Below are positions 1 through 10,826 of a stretch of 64,000 bases of DNA, in pieces (position 1 is the stretch's first letter; each line of letters begins with the position of its first letter). Where the stretch lies: positions 62,001 to 126,000 of the forward strand of contig JAGPNK010000030.1 in the NCBI GenBank assembly GCA_020746835.1, in the 5' to 3' direction. A program made the translations under genes and the position numbers. The notes beneath the pieces are model-generated. The model searched no databases, was not told the origin of the DNA, and saw nothing but the letters and a program-made list of their open reading frames with translations. Origin of the DNA: Stachybotrys elegans (lineage: Eukaryota > Ascomycota > Sordariomycetes > Hypocreales > Stachybotryaceae).

Positions 1-669
1 TCAAAAGTTTTGGCGACGCCCGTCAACATCCGGATCGCTGAAGACGACATTTCTCCGGGCGATTCTGACAGTCACATCACGTTCTCTGATGATGTTCTGC
101 CACCGAACTACATAGCTGCCGATTTCAACCCTCCTGCTGGCTTCGACTGGGAAGATACTGCGGACCTTGATCAGTCGTTCATTGGCTCCAACTACACATG
201 GCCAGTTAATACAACTGACAATCCCGAGTACACAATCAAGCCGAACCTAGCAGACGAGGACAAACACTTCCAAATCTACTTTATGACTTATGATGTAACA
301 GGCTGCACCCACGGTGGTTGCTGGGACCAGAGTGTCAGGAGATATTCCGTGGATTCCAGCTGCCATGGCGGACGCTGCGGCGCCAAGGCGTTTATGGACC
401 ACGACTGGGAGGCCCACCTGTGTGATAAGAAGCTCACTGCCTGTGGTATTGAATATGTGCTAAAGTATACCGGCACTCAGGGAAGCTGCATGAGATATAA
501 GTGGTTCCATGGCCGAGGGTTTCACTACTGGGTCAAGTATGCCCATCTCACACGTGGGGGAAAGAATGTTGGCGAGTGTTTGGTCTGGAACAAAATCCGG
601 ACAGCAAAGCATTGCGCGTTTGGGCCTTGGGGGATGGACTCTATGTTGAAGTGCTGGGTTCATAGATAG
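1..669 (+). CDS. C-terminal part of an unidentified Cys-rich protein (5' end outside window)
   Basis: The frame is open from the first base of the window and ends in TAG at 667-669. No ATG is visible near its start, so the gene begins to the left. About 222 residues are visible. The first half is acidic and Asn/Asp rich with possible N-glycosylation sites (NYT, NTT). The last 130 residues hold ten Cys, in spacings such as CTHGGC and CHGGRC, plus many Trp, Tyr and His, and the protein ends in CWVHR. This looks like a disulfide-stabilised extracellular domain. I do not recognise the family. Whether a signal peptide exists cannot be judged because the N-terminus is missing. No intron is needed in the visible part. 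Confidence 0.6.
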   Translation, partial: SKVLATPVNIRIAEDDISPGDSDSHITFSDDVLPPNYIAADFNPPAGFDWEDTADLDQSFIGSNYTWPVNTTDNPEYTIKPNLADEDKHFQIYFMTYDVTGCTHGGCWDQSVRRYSVDSSCHGGRCGAKAFMDHDWEAHLCDKKLTACGIEYVLKYTGTQGSCMRYKWFHGRGFHYWVKYAHLTRGGKNVGECLVWNKIRTAKHCAFGPWGMDSMLKCWVHR

Positions 670-1406
670 GGCCTACTATACCTAGCCCTGAGGACGGATA
701 GAATTGCTCATGTACACATTGTCCTTGATCCTCCTTTCAAGTGGGTTCCGGCAGATTAGATCTTGGCGGCCGGTCTCATTCCAGCCTGGAGTGTTAATGA
801 GTAATTCAACGAGATGACTGACCTAGCATTATCCAGATTGTGAAGCAACTCCAGGAAACCGTCTCAAACTAGCTATAGTACGAGCAGGCCGAAGCTCAGC
901 ATGTCCACTGCCCAAACCCTGGCGATATCTCTTCGCTCGAGATCAAGGGGCTTCTCTACACACAACATATCCAGAAGGTATTCCATGCCCATGGTCTGAG
1001 ATTGTTCGTAGCTCACTGGTCTCTATTTGCTTGTGGCCGGATATACGCAGCTTTTTACTCAACTTAATGGCCCACGATACCCGTCAGCGATGCCGATAAA
1101 ATTTGCTAAGAACCTTCAGCGGTGTCAAGACGATGAAAACAAGAGCATACATATATATTGACAAAATCTGCTCCATTCTCCCCCCCAAGCCTTCCACGGA
1201 ACACAATAGGGATTGGTGTCCTTCTCGAGAGTGCCGGCAGAAGTGCCACGCGTGCAGTGATAGGCGCCACTTTAGGAGAGATCATTCTCAGGCATTTCGA
1301 ATTCGGGTTACCTTTGCTTACTCCTTCTGAGGTGTAAGGTATCCTCCGTCGTTGGCAATGCATTTTGAAGCCAGAGGCGGCTGGTGACCCACTTCCGTTG
1401 CGCCTT
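670..1406. other. intergenic region, no gene recognised
   Basis: Short overlapping reading frames occur on both strands around 1103-1363, but none shows a recognisable domain, a signal peptide or a consistent exon structure. I see no RNA gene or repeat here. Confidence 0.4.
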
Positions 1407-1625
1407 TTATACGCTGCTACTAATTCCGTGGGGGCAACATAACCGTTGAGACCGAAATTGAGAAATTCCGACAGCTCCAGTGAGATCCAGAACCCACGAG
1501 GTGAAAGCTGTCGTCAGAGAATAACCTCGTGGTGTTACTGGGCACGCCAGTTGCCTCGGGGTATTGAGTGGACTGGCAGCAACACTGAGGAGCTGCAGAG
1601 CAGCCACAGCTAAGGTGAACTTCAT
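1407..1625 (-). CDS. candidate small secreted protein
   Basis: The reverse strand encodes 72 residues from an ATG at 1625. The N-terminus is a good fungal signal peptide (MKFTLAVAALQLLSVAASP) with a plausible cleavage site after VAAS or AASP. The remaining ~50 residues carry three Cys (one AC, then a CC pair) and no known motif. The mature part is short and could instead be the first exon of a longer gene whose splice sites I could not place; a second open frame overlaps it. The secretion signal is seen; any effector-like role would be inference. Nearby genes give no operon-like context. Confidence 0.4.
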   Translation of the reverse strand: MKFTLAVAALQLLSVAASPLNTPRQLACPVTPRGYSLTTAFTSWVLDLTGAVGISQFRSQRLCCPHGISSSV

Positions 1626-1692
1626 ACCGAAACAGACGAGATGAACGGTGATGCTTGGGCAGGAGAACTGAGGTAAATTTATTTATAGACAC

Positions 1693-2764
1693 GGATACTC
1701 ACGAAATCTAGTGGGTGGACCATAGTTCCGGACATTCCCTATTTTAAGGTGCATCAAATACTAGCTCCAGCAGCCTCACCCACCCAATATTGGTCCATGG
1801 CCCACGCATCATGGGTGCCGACAAACGGTAGAAATGCGCTAGTAAGAACGATAGCGAGAAATGGAGCACGACAAGGACCACTCACTCACTGTGATCAGGG
1901 CCAGCACTAGCCGTTTCGCTCCAACTTCTCCACCTGCTCCAGCTCGAGATCCCCCAGAGCCGCTGGCCCCAGTTCGATTTCTCATTAACCAACTACAATA
2001 TGCCGGGGATGAGCCGGCGAAGGATACCTCCATTCGTCTCGAGATCAAGTGTAGCATATATTGCATGTCCCAATATATATCTGAACACCTGCCAAGAATA
2101 CCTGCCGCCGCGCAATATGATCCACGAGGAGGTGTCAAGTGCCAGGACTATATGGAGTCGGCTCCGGATATGTCTACACTTGATTATTTACATTATCAAC
2201 CTTCCTCCGCTGGCAACCTCGTGATATCGCCTCAAATAATGGTGCAAGTGCCGTCAGATCAATGATAAGATCTAACTGGTTGTACTGGCAGAAAGATGGT
2301 TGATTTTGTTCTAGTAGAGGAGCTGGCTAGGATAGGGCAGTAGGTTTAGGGTAGGAAACAGTAAGAATGGAAAAACAGGGGATTGCCCTCAGCCTGGAGA
2401 AGAAGACTTGATCTTGCCAGTGGAGAAGCAGTGACACTGAAGCCTAACCTCCGTGTCGGATCGGAAAATAGTTCCGACAGGATTCGAACTGGAGGGCCTA
2501 GCGATGTGGCTGCAACAAGCGATACGTGAATTAGAAGTCTGCGGCTATACGATGCTTCAGCCCAATTGCATCAGCCATGGACCATAGAAATTCCAGGAAC
2601 AGAACTACGAACAGGCCAGCGCGTCATTCTTTGGGCATCATTATATTCAATCCAGCCAAGGCCGCCACGTTGTATTAAGTAACCGTTTGAATGGTCGCTG
2701 TCAATGTAATATTTCTTCGAATTTTTCAGAGTCTATTGTTCTTTCAAGAACAACTAGATCATTG
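1693..2764. other. intergenic region with one weak ORF and a tRNA-like relic
   Basis: A 134-residue frame runs 1861-2265 on the plus strand, but it is Pro/Ser rich, overlaps an equally long antisense frame and matches no family I know, so I do not call it a gene. A tRNA-like stretch is listed separately. Nothing else is recognised. Confidence 0.4.
2470..2545 (-). other. tRNA-like relic (B-box)
   Basis: The reverse complement contains AGTTCGAATCC, a near-perfect internal B-box, followed by CTGTCGGAAC, which resembles the end of a T arm and acceptor stem. CTTCTAA, the form of an Arg(TCT) anticodon loop, lies about 60 nt upstream. The T stem does not pair and the D arm cannot be placed at normal spacing, so this is a decayed tRNA or a tRNA-derived repeat rather than a working gene. 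Confidence 0.3.
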
Positions 2765-3826
2765 CTACATCGTATTGTGCAAATCTGGTTTCATGAAATC
2801 CTTGCTGCAGCTAGACTGAGGATCAATGTCTAACAAACGCTTAAAGTGAATGAACTTGTGCAAGATGAAGCAGACAAAATCTGTCAATCCCATGGCGTGA
2901 GGTCCTCCTGCTCCTTGTATTATGTCTAGAACAGCCTTCAAGTGTCTTGAAGCCATCGAAAGGTCACCAAGCATAATCTATGACAATTTAGCTAAAGGGA
3001 CGAACATGAGAAAAAACCTCACCTCGTCGTTGATTAGTACAATTGCTCGAGTAACAGCAATCCCTTTCAGCCGCGAATCGTCAATGAAGAGAATATTCCG
3101 GAGACCTTGGATATATTTCAACTTGTACTCTGTAGCGAGTTGCACATAATCTGGCCGTGACTGAACGATCGCAAGGTGCCGACAGGATGCTAACAAGAAG
3201 CCCCTAAGTAGCTCTGTCTCGGCCGAGGACAGCGAAATCCAGTGGCTGAAATAGAATTTCCCGTTGCTCGAATTCACCAGTGGACAGTGAAATTGGAGAT
3301 ATGGAAAAACCACAGTAATATCTGTGCTGATTAGCATCCAGCCCTTTGACTTCCGTAATAAACGAAGTACTGGAATTTGTTGATGCCGGCGGAGGAACTT
3401 ACAGTGATGAAACAGAAATTGCTCCCTTGGGGTCAGGGATCTTATGAAGCTTCCCATCAAGTCATATCCCAAAGGGCTTATTACATTCTGAGGCCCTGGC
3501 ACGAACGTCTCTGTAACAGGAGGACTAGTATCCTTCTGAGAAGCCATCAATACAATGCCTCTGGGCTCGTCGCTGGTATTTCCTCGTGTATCCTTGCCAT
3601 CATCGTTCCTAGGCTTTCCTTTCCGCCGCCGAGCTTTCGCATGAGAAACGCGCGCTGCGTGGGAGTGGACCTTTTGTTTTTGCCGTGCTGAAGGCTTGTC
3701 TGTAGGATGCTCGACGTTTATAAACTCCATGACTGAGTCTACAGTTGTACTTTTTCTTGGATTCACTGTAGCCATGAGTTTAGTTGCCATTGACGGATGA
3801 TCCGGCAGGTAATGGGGTTGCATCAT
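2765..3826 (-). pseudogene. truncated fungal transcription factor-like protein (tachykinin-family type)
   Basis: Two exons are visible: about 3023-3826 and 2765-2977, joined by a 45-nt GT-AG intron (2978-3022) with a CTAAAT branch site. The N-terminus has the typical arrangement of these regulator-like proteins without a zinc cluster: a short FIN motif, then a basic stretch (RQKQKVHSHAARVSHAKARRR). A helical region follows (LTPREQFLFHH, then LSSAETELLRGFLLASCRHL), and the second exon resumes with the conserved GDLSMASRHLKAVLDIIQGAGG segment. Relatives usually continue for another 100-200 residues, but here a stop follows at 2765, so the protein (about 340 aa) looks shortened. Start codons at 3826, 3790 and 3775 are all possible. 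The family assignment is from memory of the pattern and its molecular role is unknown. Confidence 0.55.
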
Positions 3827-3993
3827 TATTAATAAGGCGGGGTTGTAAGCCACAAGGCGAGAGTAGCAAAGGGTGATGACGTAGATAGCGATAAGCTTGT
3901 AGACTAAAACCAGGTACTATGAACACCAAGACCCTTTGGGCCAAGGAAGAGTGGTGGGCCGAGCGCTGGCAAGCTGATCTTCCTACCGATAAA

Positions 3994-5086
3994 TCACACC
4001 ATAAGGTATGAGATATCGCCCCCAATCTGCTCATACAAGCGCTCCAGGGCAGCCACCACTTCGTCAGGCAGCGGCCCCTGCTCGACCATGTCAAGGTTAG
4101 CTTCCAGCTGCTTCACACTAGAAGCACCCAGAATGATAGCGTCCCCCTGATCCTTGCTCAACATGCTATGATGCGCGGTCCATCTAAGCGCCGCAGCGTG
4201 TCCTCCAATACCATATTTAGCCGCAGTAGCCAGAGCCTTGTCCGTCGCAGTCTGAATGGCGGGCTTTAGATAATATTCAGAGTAGATCTTGCCTATGGTG
4301 TTCTGCACTCTGTCAGTACTGTTGAGTCGTCGACGTGCGGACGGGTTGTGCTCACAGATGTATCGAACCGGCCGCCCTTCTGGAGGTTCTTGTGGTTACT
4401 GGCAAAGAAACCGGCTGCAGCCGGACTGTATGCGTAAAAGGCAATATTGTACTTGCGTAGAATGGGGAAGAGGTCCCTTTCTCCTCCCCTCACTATGGGA
4501 TTATATTGACCCTGGTAGACAGAAGGCTGGACCAATCCCTGGGACTTGCAGATGAGAACAATTTTCTCAACCTCTTCTGCCGCGTAGTTCGAGATGCCCC
4601 AGTGCTTGATTTTGCCTTGTCTGTGCGCTTGATCCATGGCCACGCAGGCTTCCATGAAGTCGGTAGCTCGATCTGGCTGGTGCAAGTATTCAATGTTGAT
4701 TTGCTTAACTTGCAAGGCCTCCAGCGACATATCAATCTCCTGGAGTATCTTGTCCTTGGTGTGACTGCCTGGTTCCCGCGACTTCACCTTGGTGTCGATG
4801 ATGAATCGGTCGCCGGCCCCAACCGCGCCAAGTCTCGGCTCAGAACTCCCTGGAGCATTGGGGGAGTAGTTACGCGCCGTGTCGATCTGGCGGTATCCAC
4901 GGGCAGCAAAAGCATCAAGAAGTGTATTCACCTCTTCTGGGGTGTCAAAACGGGCGATGCTGTCAACAGATTTATCTCCGACCTAACATAAACGGTTGGA
5001 AAATATGGAACAACCCCTTCTAGACGAGGATCAACATTTCCTGCTCCCAGAATCAGATTCAGGGGTGATTTGATACCGTTGGCCAT
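3994..5086 (-). CDS. aldo-keto reductase, aflatoxin-aldehyde-reductase-like (AKR7-type)
   Basis: Three exons (5036-5086, 4356-4982, 3994-4302) with two 53-nt introns encode 328 residues, normal for the family. It should reduce aldehydes or ketones with NADPH in the cytosol; the substrate is unknown. The start MANGIKSPLNLILGAGN is followed by GDKSVDSIARFDTPEEV. Catalytic residues are visible: Asp and Tyr in QIDTARNYSP, Lys in DRFIIDTKVKS, and His in EYLHQPDR. GISNYAAEEVEKI and the C-terminal GDAIILGASSVKQLEANL, the cofactor-binding segment, are also present. The first intron uses a weak donor (AAT|GTTGAT), but the joined product matches the family well. No stops or frameshifts are seen, so the gene looks intact. 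It is flanked by a truncated regulator-like gene downstream and no recognisable gene upstream. Confidence 0.85.
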
Positions 5087-6648
5087 TGTAAGTGCTGAGA
5101 GAGATTTCTCGAAAGTTTTATAGAGCGAATACCTAGGTGGATGTTGTTTCTGGAGTCCTGAGGAGCATGGAATCGCCATTCTGGACTTGCGATGTACAGC
5201 TCTTTTATAAGTCAATGCTAGAGAGGTTTTGTCAGCTTCTGGGACTTCATGAGCTTCAAGATGAATTGCAACTACTCGAAGGGGAAGTAGCAAGTTTACT
5301 AATTTAGCTGATCCGGCTTCCCAGACAATAGGAATGATTGCTAATGCTTGGATTATTCCAGATTAGGCAGTTGCTCCAAGTGCATTCGCCTAAGTGGGTA
5401 TAGATGAGCCTCGCGCACCGAGTCAAGCACAGAGTGAGCGGAACACATGTGATACTGTGAATACATGGCCTGATTGGCTACTCATTTACCTTTTAACCTT
5501 ATTGGTCTACTCAATTTTTTCCTGGACTTCCAGTGGCCTAGGCTTCAAAATCACCCAACTCTAACCCCGTCAATTTAACAAGGTTCCCAACATTCCACAA
5601 CAAGTATTACATCGTTACCTTACCAGTCTTGTCGTAAGGCTTTCTAGGTCTTTCATTATCTATGCTCTTTGAATCTCTTGAATACCGCCGTTCTGTCGGG
5701 GTTGAAGGGATCAAGCTGTTGGTTTGCGTACAAAAACACCTGAAAATAAGAAGCATTCATAAAAGCTTTTAGAATTGGATATTTGTTACTGCCCATTAAC
5801 ACATGCACTCGCCAAGATGCTCTCTGTAGAGCTTTGAACGCCAGGGGCACAAAGTTCATTCTTCGAGATAGGAAGAGGTTAAGACGCCCGCGCGCGCCGG
5901 CTATGTTTGTAAGATCGTGCTGCAGACGCTCATCTACGGCCTGCCGTGAGAGTAAGTCCAAGGACCAAGGTTTACAGCGGGCTATCAGAGTCAATGCACA
6001 TTGATATCTGCACTGATATGTTCCACATTCGGGTATAGATCCAAGCTCTGGAACTGCGGGTATTTCCTTTATTAATGCGCCGTCACACTTTCCGATCGTC
6101 GATATTACCTTGAAGCCGAATTCCAAGACCTGCCACATTAAAACGAAACAACCCCATCCACACACACACACACACACATCTACGAAATGGCCCGCTCCGC
6201 CACAAAGCTATGAAGACCGCAGCCCAGACCTTGCAACCGATATGTCGTATAGCAATTATAGAATATAGCAGGATAAAACATGCATTATTTTAACTCTCTC
6301 AAAACTAAGCATCTTCTTAAAGTCATTGATATCTATCCCACTAAGGCACAGGGTCGGGAAATCCCATATTCCTGCCGCTCTTGAGCTAAATACTTTTATA
6401 GCGCTAGTATATATAATATGAAATTAAGCCATCCAACGCCTAGAGCATTTGGACCTAGTCATGTTCCTCCCCACACTCTTGTCCACCATCATGCGGGTTA
6501 GCGGCTTGGTATTCGATTGAATGCTCCAACATGCGGAGGTAACAAGGGCAGGGGGAGTATGCTCGGGTTAAATAGCCCGAATGAACGACTATAAGAGCCG
6601 GTGAGGCCATATTCTTCGTGAAGTCGTAACTGCGCTTCGCTATCCAAC
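5087..6648. other. intergenic region with one doubtful ORF and a CA repeat
   Basis: A reverse-strand frame of 173 residues (5656-6177) begins inside a CA/TG dinucleotide repeat, which supplies its first residues, and has no recognisable domain. I leave it as doubtful. A TATA-like stretch (GTATATATAATATG) lies at about 6409-6421, some 230 bp upstream of the GH92 start. Confidence 0.35.
6158..6178. repeat. CA dinucleotide microsatellite
   Basis: A run of about nine CA units is visible just before 'tctacgaaatgg'. It creates the artificial MCVCVCG start of an open frame on the reverse strand. Confidence 0.8.
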
Positions 6649-9251
6649 ATGAGACAGGTCATTTTCTGGCTTACCGGCTTCGCGGCTATTACCGCGGCTA
6701 CTGCGACCAAAGACTACACCCTCCATGTAGATCCTTTCATTGGCACAGAAGGCCCGGTCCCAGGCTCCGGCTTCCAAGGTGGCAATGTCTTCCCCGGCGC
6801 AACAGTTCCCTTTGGCGCCGTCAAGGTCGGCATCGACACAACACGATGGAACGTCAGCTTCTCTGCCGGCGCGGGCTATACCCCCTCTGGCAACGTCACC
6901 GCCATCTCCATGCTCCATCTGAGCGGCACGGGCGGACCGCCGACGTACGGACTCATTCCGCAGATGCCGCTTACAAGCCTTGAAGGTGTGAATCTTTTTG
7001 ACAACATCACGTATATGCAGTCAAAGACAGAGCATGATGTTGCCGAGGTGGGCTATTTCAAGACAAGCCTTGAGAGCGGCGTTGTGGCAGAAATGAGTGC
7101 GAGCATGCACGCTGGCATAATGCGGTACAGCTTTCCTGAGACAGGAGAGAAGCACATCTTGGTGGATTTGAGTCACTTTATCCCTTCGACAGGAAAGTAT
7201 GAGCAGTTTTACAGCAACTCTAGGATGGAAGTGAGTGAAGATGGGACGCAGTATTCTGGGTACGGTGTCTATCGCGGTGGATGGGTTCTCGGTATGTTAC
7301 ACTTCCTCCTACTCTGCTCTTCTGACAGCAATAGGTGGCGACTACAATGTCTATTTCTGCGCCAAATTTGACACTGCTCCTTCAGAGGCGAAGCTCTTCT
7401 CGGGAATCTATACTGACCCGTACTGGCCTAACACTACCAACGTAGGGGCTGAATTCACCGACGCAACGTCGTTGCAGGGCGGTAGAACCGGCTACCAGTG
7501 GGCCAAGCGCGTCGGTGGACTCTTCACCTTCCCTGCAAACTCCACGACGATACAGTCCAAAGTAGGCATATCGTGGATCTCAAGCGACAAGGCCTGCCAG
7601 TTCATCCACGACGAGATCCCACACTGGGATCTGGAGACGACAGTCGCACAGGCTAAAGACAAGTGGAATGCTGAGGTCCTGTCCAAAATTGACCTCCAGA
7701 CAAACAACTCAACCCTACTCACCATGTTCTATACGGGGTTGTATCACGCCAATCTGATGCCGTCGGATCGAACGGGTGAGAATCCTTACTGGGAATCAGA
7801 CGAACCGTACTATGATGATTTCTACACACTCTGGGATACGTTCCGCTGTACCCACGCTTTGACATCGCTTATACTGCCAGAGCGAGAGGTGGACATTAGT
7901 AAGTTTATGCCCTTTGTATTATATTTACTAACAAAACAGTCCGAAGCATGATTGATATATGGCGCCACGAACGCTTCATGCCCGAAGGCCGCGCACACAA
8001 CTACAACGGCCGAGCACAAGGTGGCTCCAACTCGGACAACGTCCTTGCCGACGCCTACGTAAAGAAGGTTGATTCAAAAGGGTTGATCAGCTGGGAGGAT
8101 GGTTATAAAGCCATGAAGACCAACGCCGAGATTGTCCCGTGGAACACATTTGATGTTGACGACCCCACCGGGAGCACCCAGCACGGCCGGAGCGGTCTTG
8201 AGGACTGGAAGACGCGTGGGTTTATATCCATAAACTATGGCCGGAGCGTGAGCAAGACGGTCGAATACTCGCTCAACGACTTTGCCGTATCTCAGGTTGC
8301 CCGGGGGCAAGCGCCAGATGAAGTGGAAAAGTATTTGGAGCGAGCTGCGTAAGTCACCAATCACCTTTTTGCGGTTGCAACTGACAACTTAGGAATTGGC
8401 AAAACATCTGGGATACCACCGTTGAGGCATACAACTTTACGGGTTTCTTGGCACCCTACTACCCCAACGGGACCCTCGCGCCTTACCACCCCCTGACCTG
8501 CGGCACCTGCAGCTGGTCGGCCATCACGTATGAGGGCACCCCCTGGGAGTACAGCTTCACCGTGCCCCACGACATGTCGACTCTGATCCAGCGTATGGGG
8601 GGTCCGCAACAGTTCGAGGACCGTCTCGATACCAGCTTCCAGCCCGGGCTGGGCGAGGCGGATCACCACAACGACGGCATTGGAAGCATGATCTTCAACC
8701 CCGGCAATGAGCCTAGTTTCATGACGCCGTTTCTGTATAATTACGTCAAAGGCAGGCAGTGGAAGAGCGTCATGCGGAGCCGAGCTCTTGTGGATACTTG
8801 GTACCACGATGGACCAAACGGAATCCCTGGGAATGAGGATGCAGGGAGCATGAGCAGCTGGCTTATATGGAATATTATGGGTCTGTATCCCGTGGTCACG
8901 CAGCCTGTATATCTGATTCTCTCGCCCCGTGTAGAGGCTATCAGCATTCGGACTGGAGATGGGCTGCTGCGCGTGACGGCGCGGGGCTTGGAAGACGGGC
9001 CGTATATCCAGAGTCTCAAGGTCAACGGCGAACAGTGGAACAAGAGCTGGGTGACGCATGAAGATCTGGTAGGTGCAGGAGGGGGGTGCTGGAGTTTGTT
9101 CTCGGTTCTGAGCCGGCTATGTGGGATGACGGAGATCTACCTCCGAGTCCTGGGAGTCAGTAATAGCTACATGGGCGTGGGTGAAAGTCCGTATGTGCCC
9201 GCTGGCCATAACCATATGTGTTCAGTTTTGAAGTTAGCTGTTCATTCCTGA
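6649..9251 (+). CDS. secreted GH92 alpha-1,2-mannosidase-like glycoside hydrolase, C-terminus frameshifted
   Basis: Four exons (6649-7291, 7335-7898, 7940-8348, 8393-9251) joined by introns of 43, 41 and 44 nt give 824 residues. A signal peptide (MRQVIFWLTGFAAITAATA) precedes DPFIGTEG, the usual GH92 start. Family motifs follow: GAGYTPSG, the SNSDNVLADAYVK block, VEYSLNDFAVSQVA, EYSFTVPHDM, FNPGNEPSF and PGNEDAGSMSSWLIWNIMGLYP. GH92 enzymes are Ca2+-dependent exo-mannosidases acting on alpha-linked mannose of glycans, here outside the cell. After ...SWVTHEDLVGAG the expected ending (LEFVLGSEPAMWDDGDLPPSPG) lies in the +1 frame, beyond a run of six G at 9081-9086, with a stop at 9161-9163. As written the frame instead runs to 9251 with about 50 unrelated residues. 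The catalytic core is upstream, so activity may survive. Confidence 0.9.
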
Positions 9252-9390
9252 TTCATGCCTCGGACATGTTTCTTGTCTTCCTCTCTTGAACATCAATTTT
9301 ATCCCCAAAGACGTTACGGCCCCATCGTGACGGAAGCTCCCGACCAATTGCGGCATTAAAGTGGCTAGGAAAACTTTTGCATCGGCATCG

Positions 9391-9505
9391 GTGCAGCCAC
9401 AAGCCTTTCTCAAGCCAATTTTCTTACCAATTGTCGTCTATTGATTTCACATTGTCTTTGTCATGAGAGGGGGCCTCCTCAAGACCGCTGGTCTGTATCA
9501 CATTA
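9391..9505 (-). repeat. dispersed short repeat, copy 1
   Basis: The reverse complement matches the family seen at 17442, 26171, 27026, 45290, 56855 and 59066. It includes the segments GATACAGACCAG (here diverged), GAGGCCCCCTCT and the GGCTTGTGGCTGCAC end. It lies directly downstream of the GH92 gene and is more diverged than copies 6 and 7. No clear flanking duplication is visible. Confidence 0.7.
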
Positions 9506-9571
9506 AATACCACGATGGTGTGCAGTCCGCGAGAAGCGATAAGAAGAGCTATTTGGCATTATTGTGATAAA

Positions 9572-9690
9572 GAGGTATACAGTCCATGGTAGAAGAAGGA
9601 GTTGACTATATTAGGGGTGTAACCCAGTGCCCGGCAATTTATGCAGTTAGAAACAGGGAACAACGAAGCCCTTGTCAAGCTGTCATGCGT
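9572..9690 (+). repeat. dispersed repeat B, copy 1
   Basis: This segment (ggtatacagtcc ... aagcccttgtcaagc) resembles 16820-16945 over about 120 bp in the same orientation, including GGTATACAG, GGTAGAAG, ATGCAGTTA.AAACAG and the CCGTCAAGC/TTGTCAAGC end. No coding potential is shared. It may be an old transposon fragment or a segmental duplicate. Confidence 0.5.
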
Positions 9691-9797
9691 AATTTTTCAA
9701 GCCATGCATTATGAATAAACAATAAAGGTTTCTTGTTTCCCTCTTGTCAAGTTCCAAGTAAGTGTTTATTACAGTGCTTACGAGATCTAAAATTCTA

Positions 9798-10826
9798 TTA
9801 GCGAAAGTCTTTTGAAGTAACCTTCTGACTCACTTCAATAATTGCAGGGCCAGCAGCGACGGTGTCGTCAGTGACAAACTTGTTGCAGCCAGTAAGAACC
9901 ACGTATGTCTGCCCGGCAAAACCCTCAGGGATCTTGACCTCGAAACCACCATCGACTGCCTTGGCCTCGACAAAGGTAGGGCCTGTGACGGCAATGAAAG
10001 CGGCATAGATTTTCTGGCCCTGGGCGCCAGCAAGTTGGTAATCCTGGATTCATCAGCAGCCGTCAAGTCGAAGGATGGGGTATTCTTACAGGAGTGAGGA
10101 GGGTGACGGTAGCGCCAGAGGTAGCGGGCTTTCCTCCGTCAGAATGGAGCTGTAGGGCTGGAAAGGCCTTGACGGGCAAGGGCACGTTGCTCTCTGGGCA
10201 TGACGTGATGAACTGCGAGGCGAGAGAGTACACCTCGTTGTATGATAGAGGCGCATCAAAGGGCTGCGCAAACGGAGCCTCATCCAGGCCTGCGCGGATG
10301 TAGGCAGAGTGACGAGACTCGACGGTGAGGATGGAGCCCGCGGCAGTCAAGTACGTCTTGCTCATGATGTCGGCGGCTGCACCAAGGTAAGCCGAAACAC
10401 CGACGCCTTCGAGAATCGACGCTGTCGCGATAAAGCTCTTGACGTCGGTGACGCCAAAGTTATATTCGCAGGCGGCGACGGGGTTGGCACCAGCAGCTAC
10501 TCTGTCAGCTCATCTCTCTTCTTTTATCTTTTTGCTACAAGAGACCTACCTTTAAGAGCCGAGGTCAAAAACTTGACGTGCTGCGTCTCATCCGATGACA
10601 CTGTCTTGATATTATTGTAGAACACCAAGTCGAATCCACTGTCGGCAAAGTCCTGTTCCGTAAATTTTGACAGGCCTTGCTGGTAAAATGCGTCTTCGAG
10701 ATGCTCGAGCGTGAGAGCATAGTTGAGGATAACCGCGTCGTCGATGGACTGACGCTTTGCAGGGGCAGCTGAAGCGAGGCCAGTGAGGCCAGAGATGGCC
10801 AGAGCGGCAGTAGTGTAGCGGAACAT
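9798..10826 (-). CDS. rds1: Rds1-like secreted ferritin-like-domain protein
   Basis: Three exons (10550-10826, 10090-10496, 9798-10043) with introns of 53 and 46 nt encode 309 residues. A signal peptide (MFRYTTAALAISGLTGLASAAPA) precedes a KR site and the ferritin-like segment: LNYALTLEHLEDAFYQQGL and SSDETQHVKFLTSAL, which hold the typical Glu/His pairs of the fold. It continues with PVAACEYNFGVTDVKSFIATA and a C-terminal region with PEGFAGQTYVVLT and AGPAIIEV. Relatives (fission yeast Rds1) are stress-responsive extracellular or cell-surface proteins whose biochemical role is not settled. The gene looks intact. It is transcribed toward the GH92 gene; the two 3' ends are separated by repeat copies. 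The symbol follows the family name only. Confidence 0.85.

Noticed and set aside
5656..6177. 173-codon reverse-strand frame
   Set aside because: It starts in a CA microsatellite and shows no domain; kept only as a doubtful note in the gap entry.
8361..9059. 232-codon reverse-strand frame
   Set aside because: Antisense of GH92 exon 4; no recognisable motifs.
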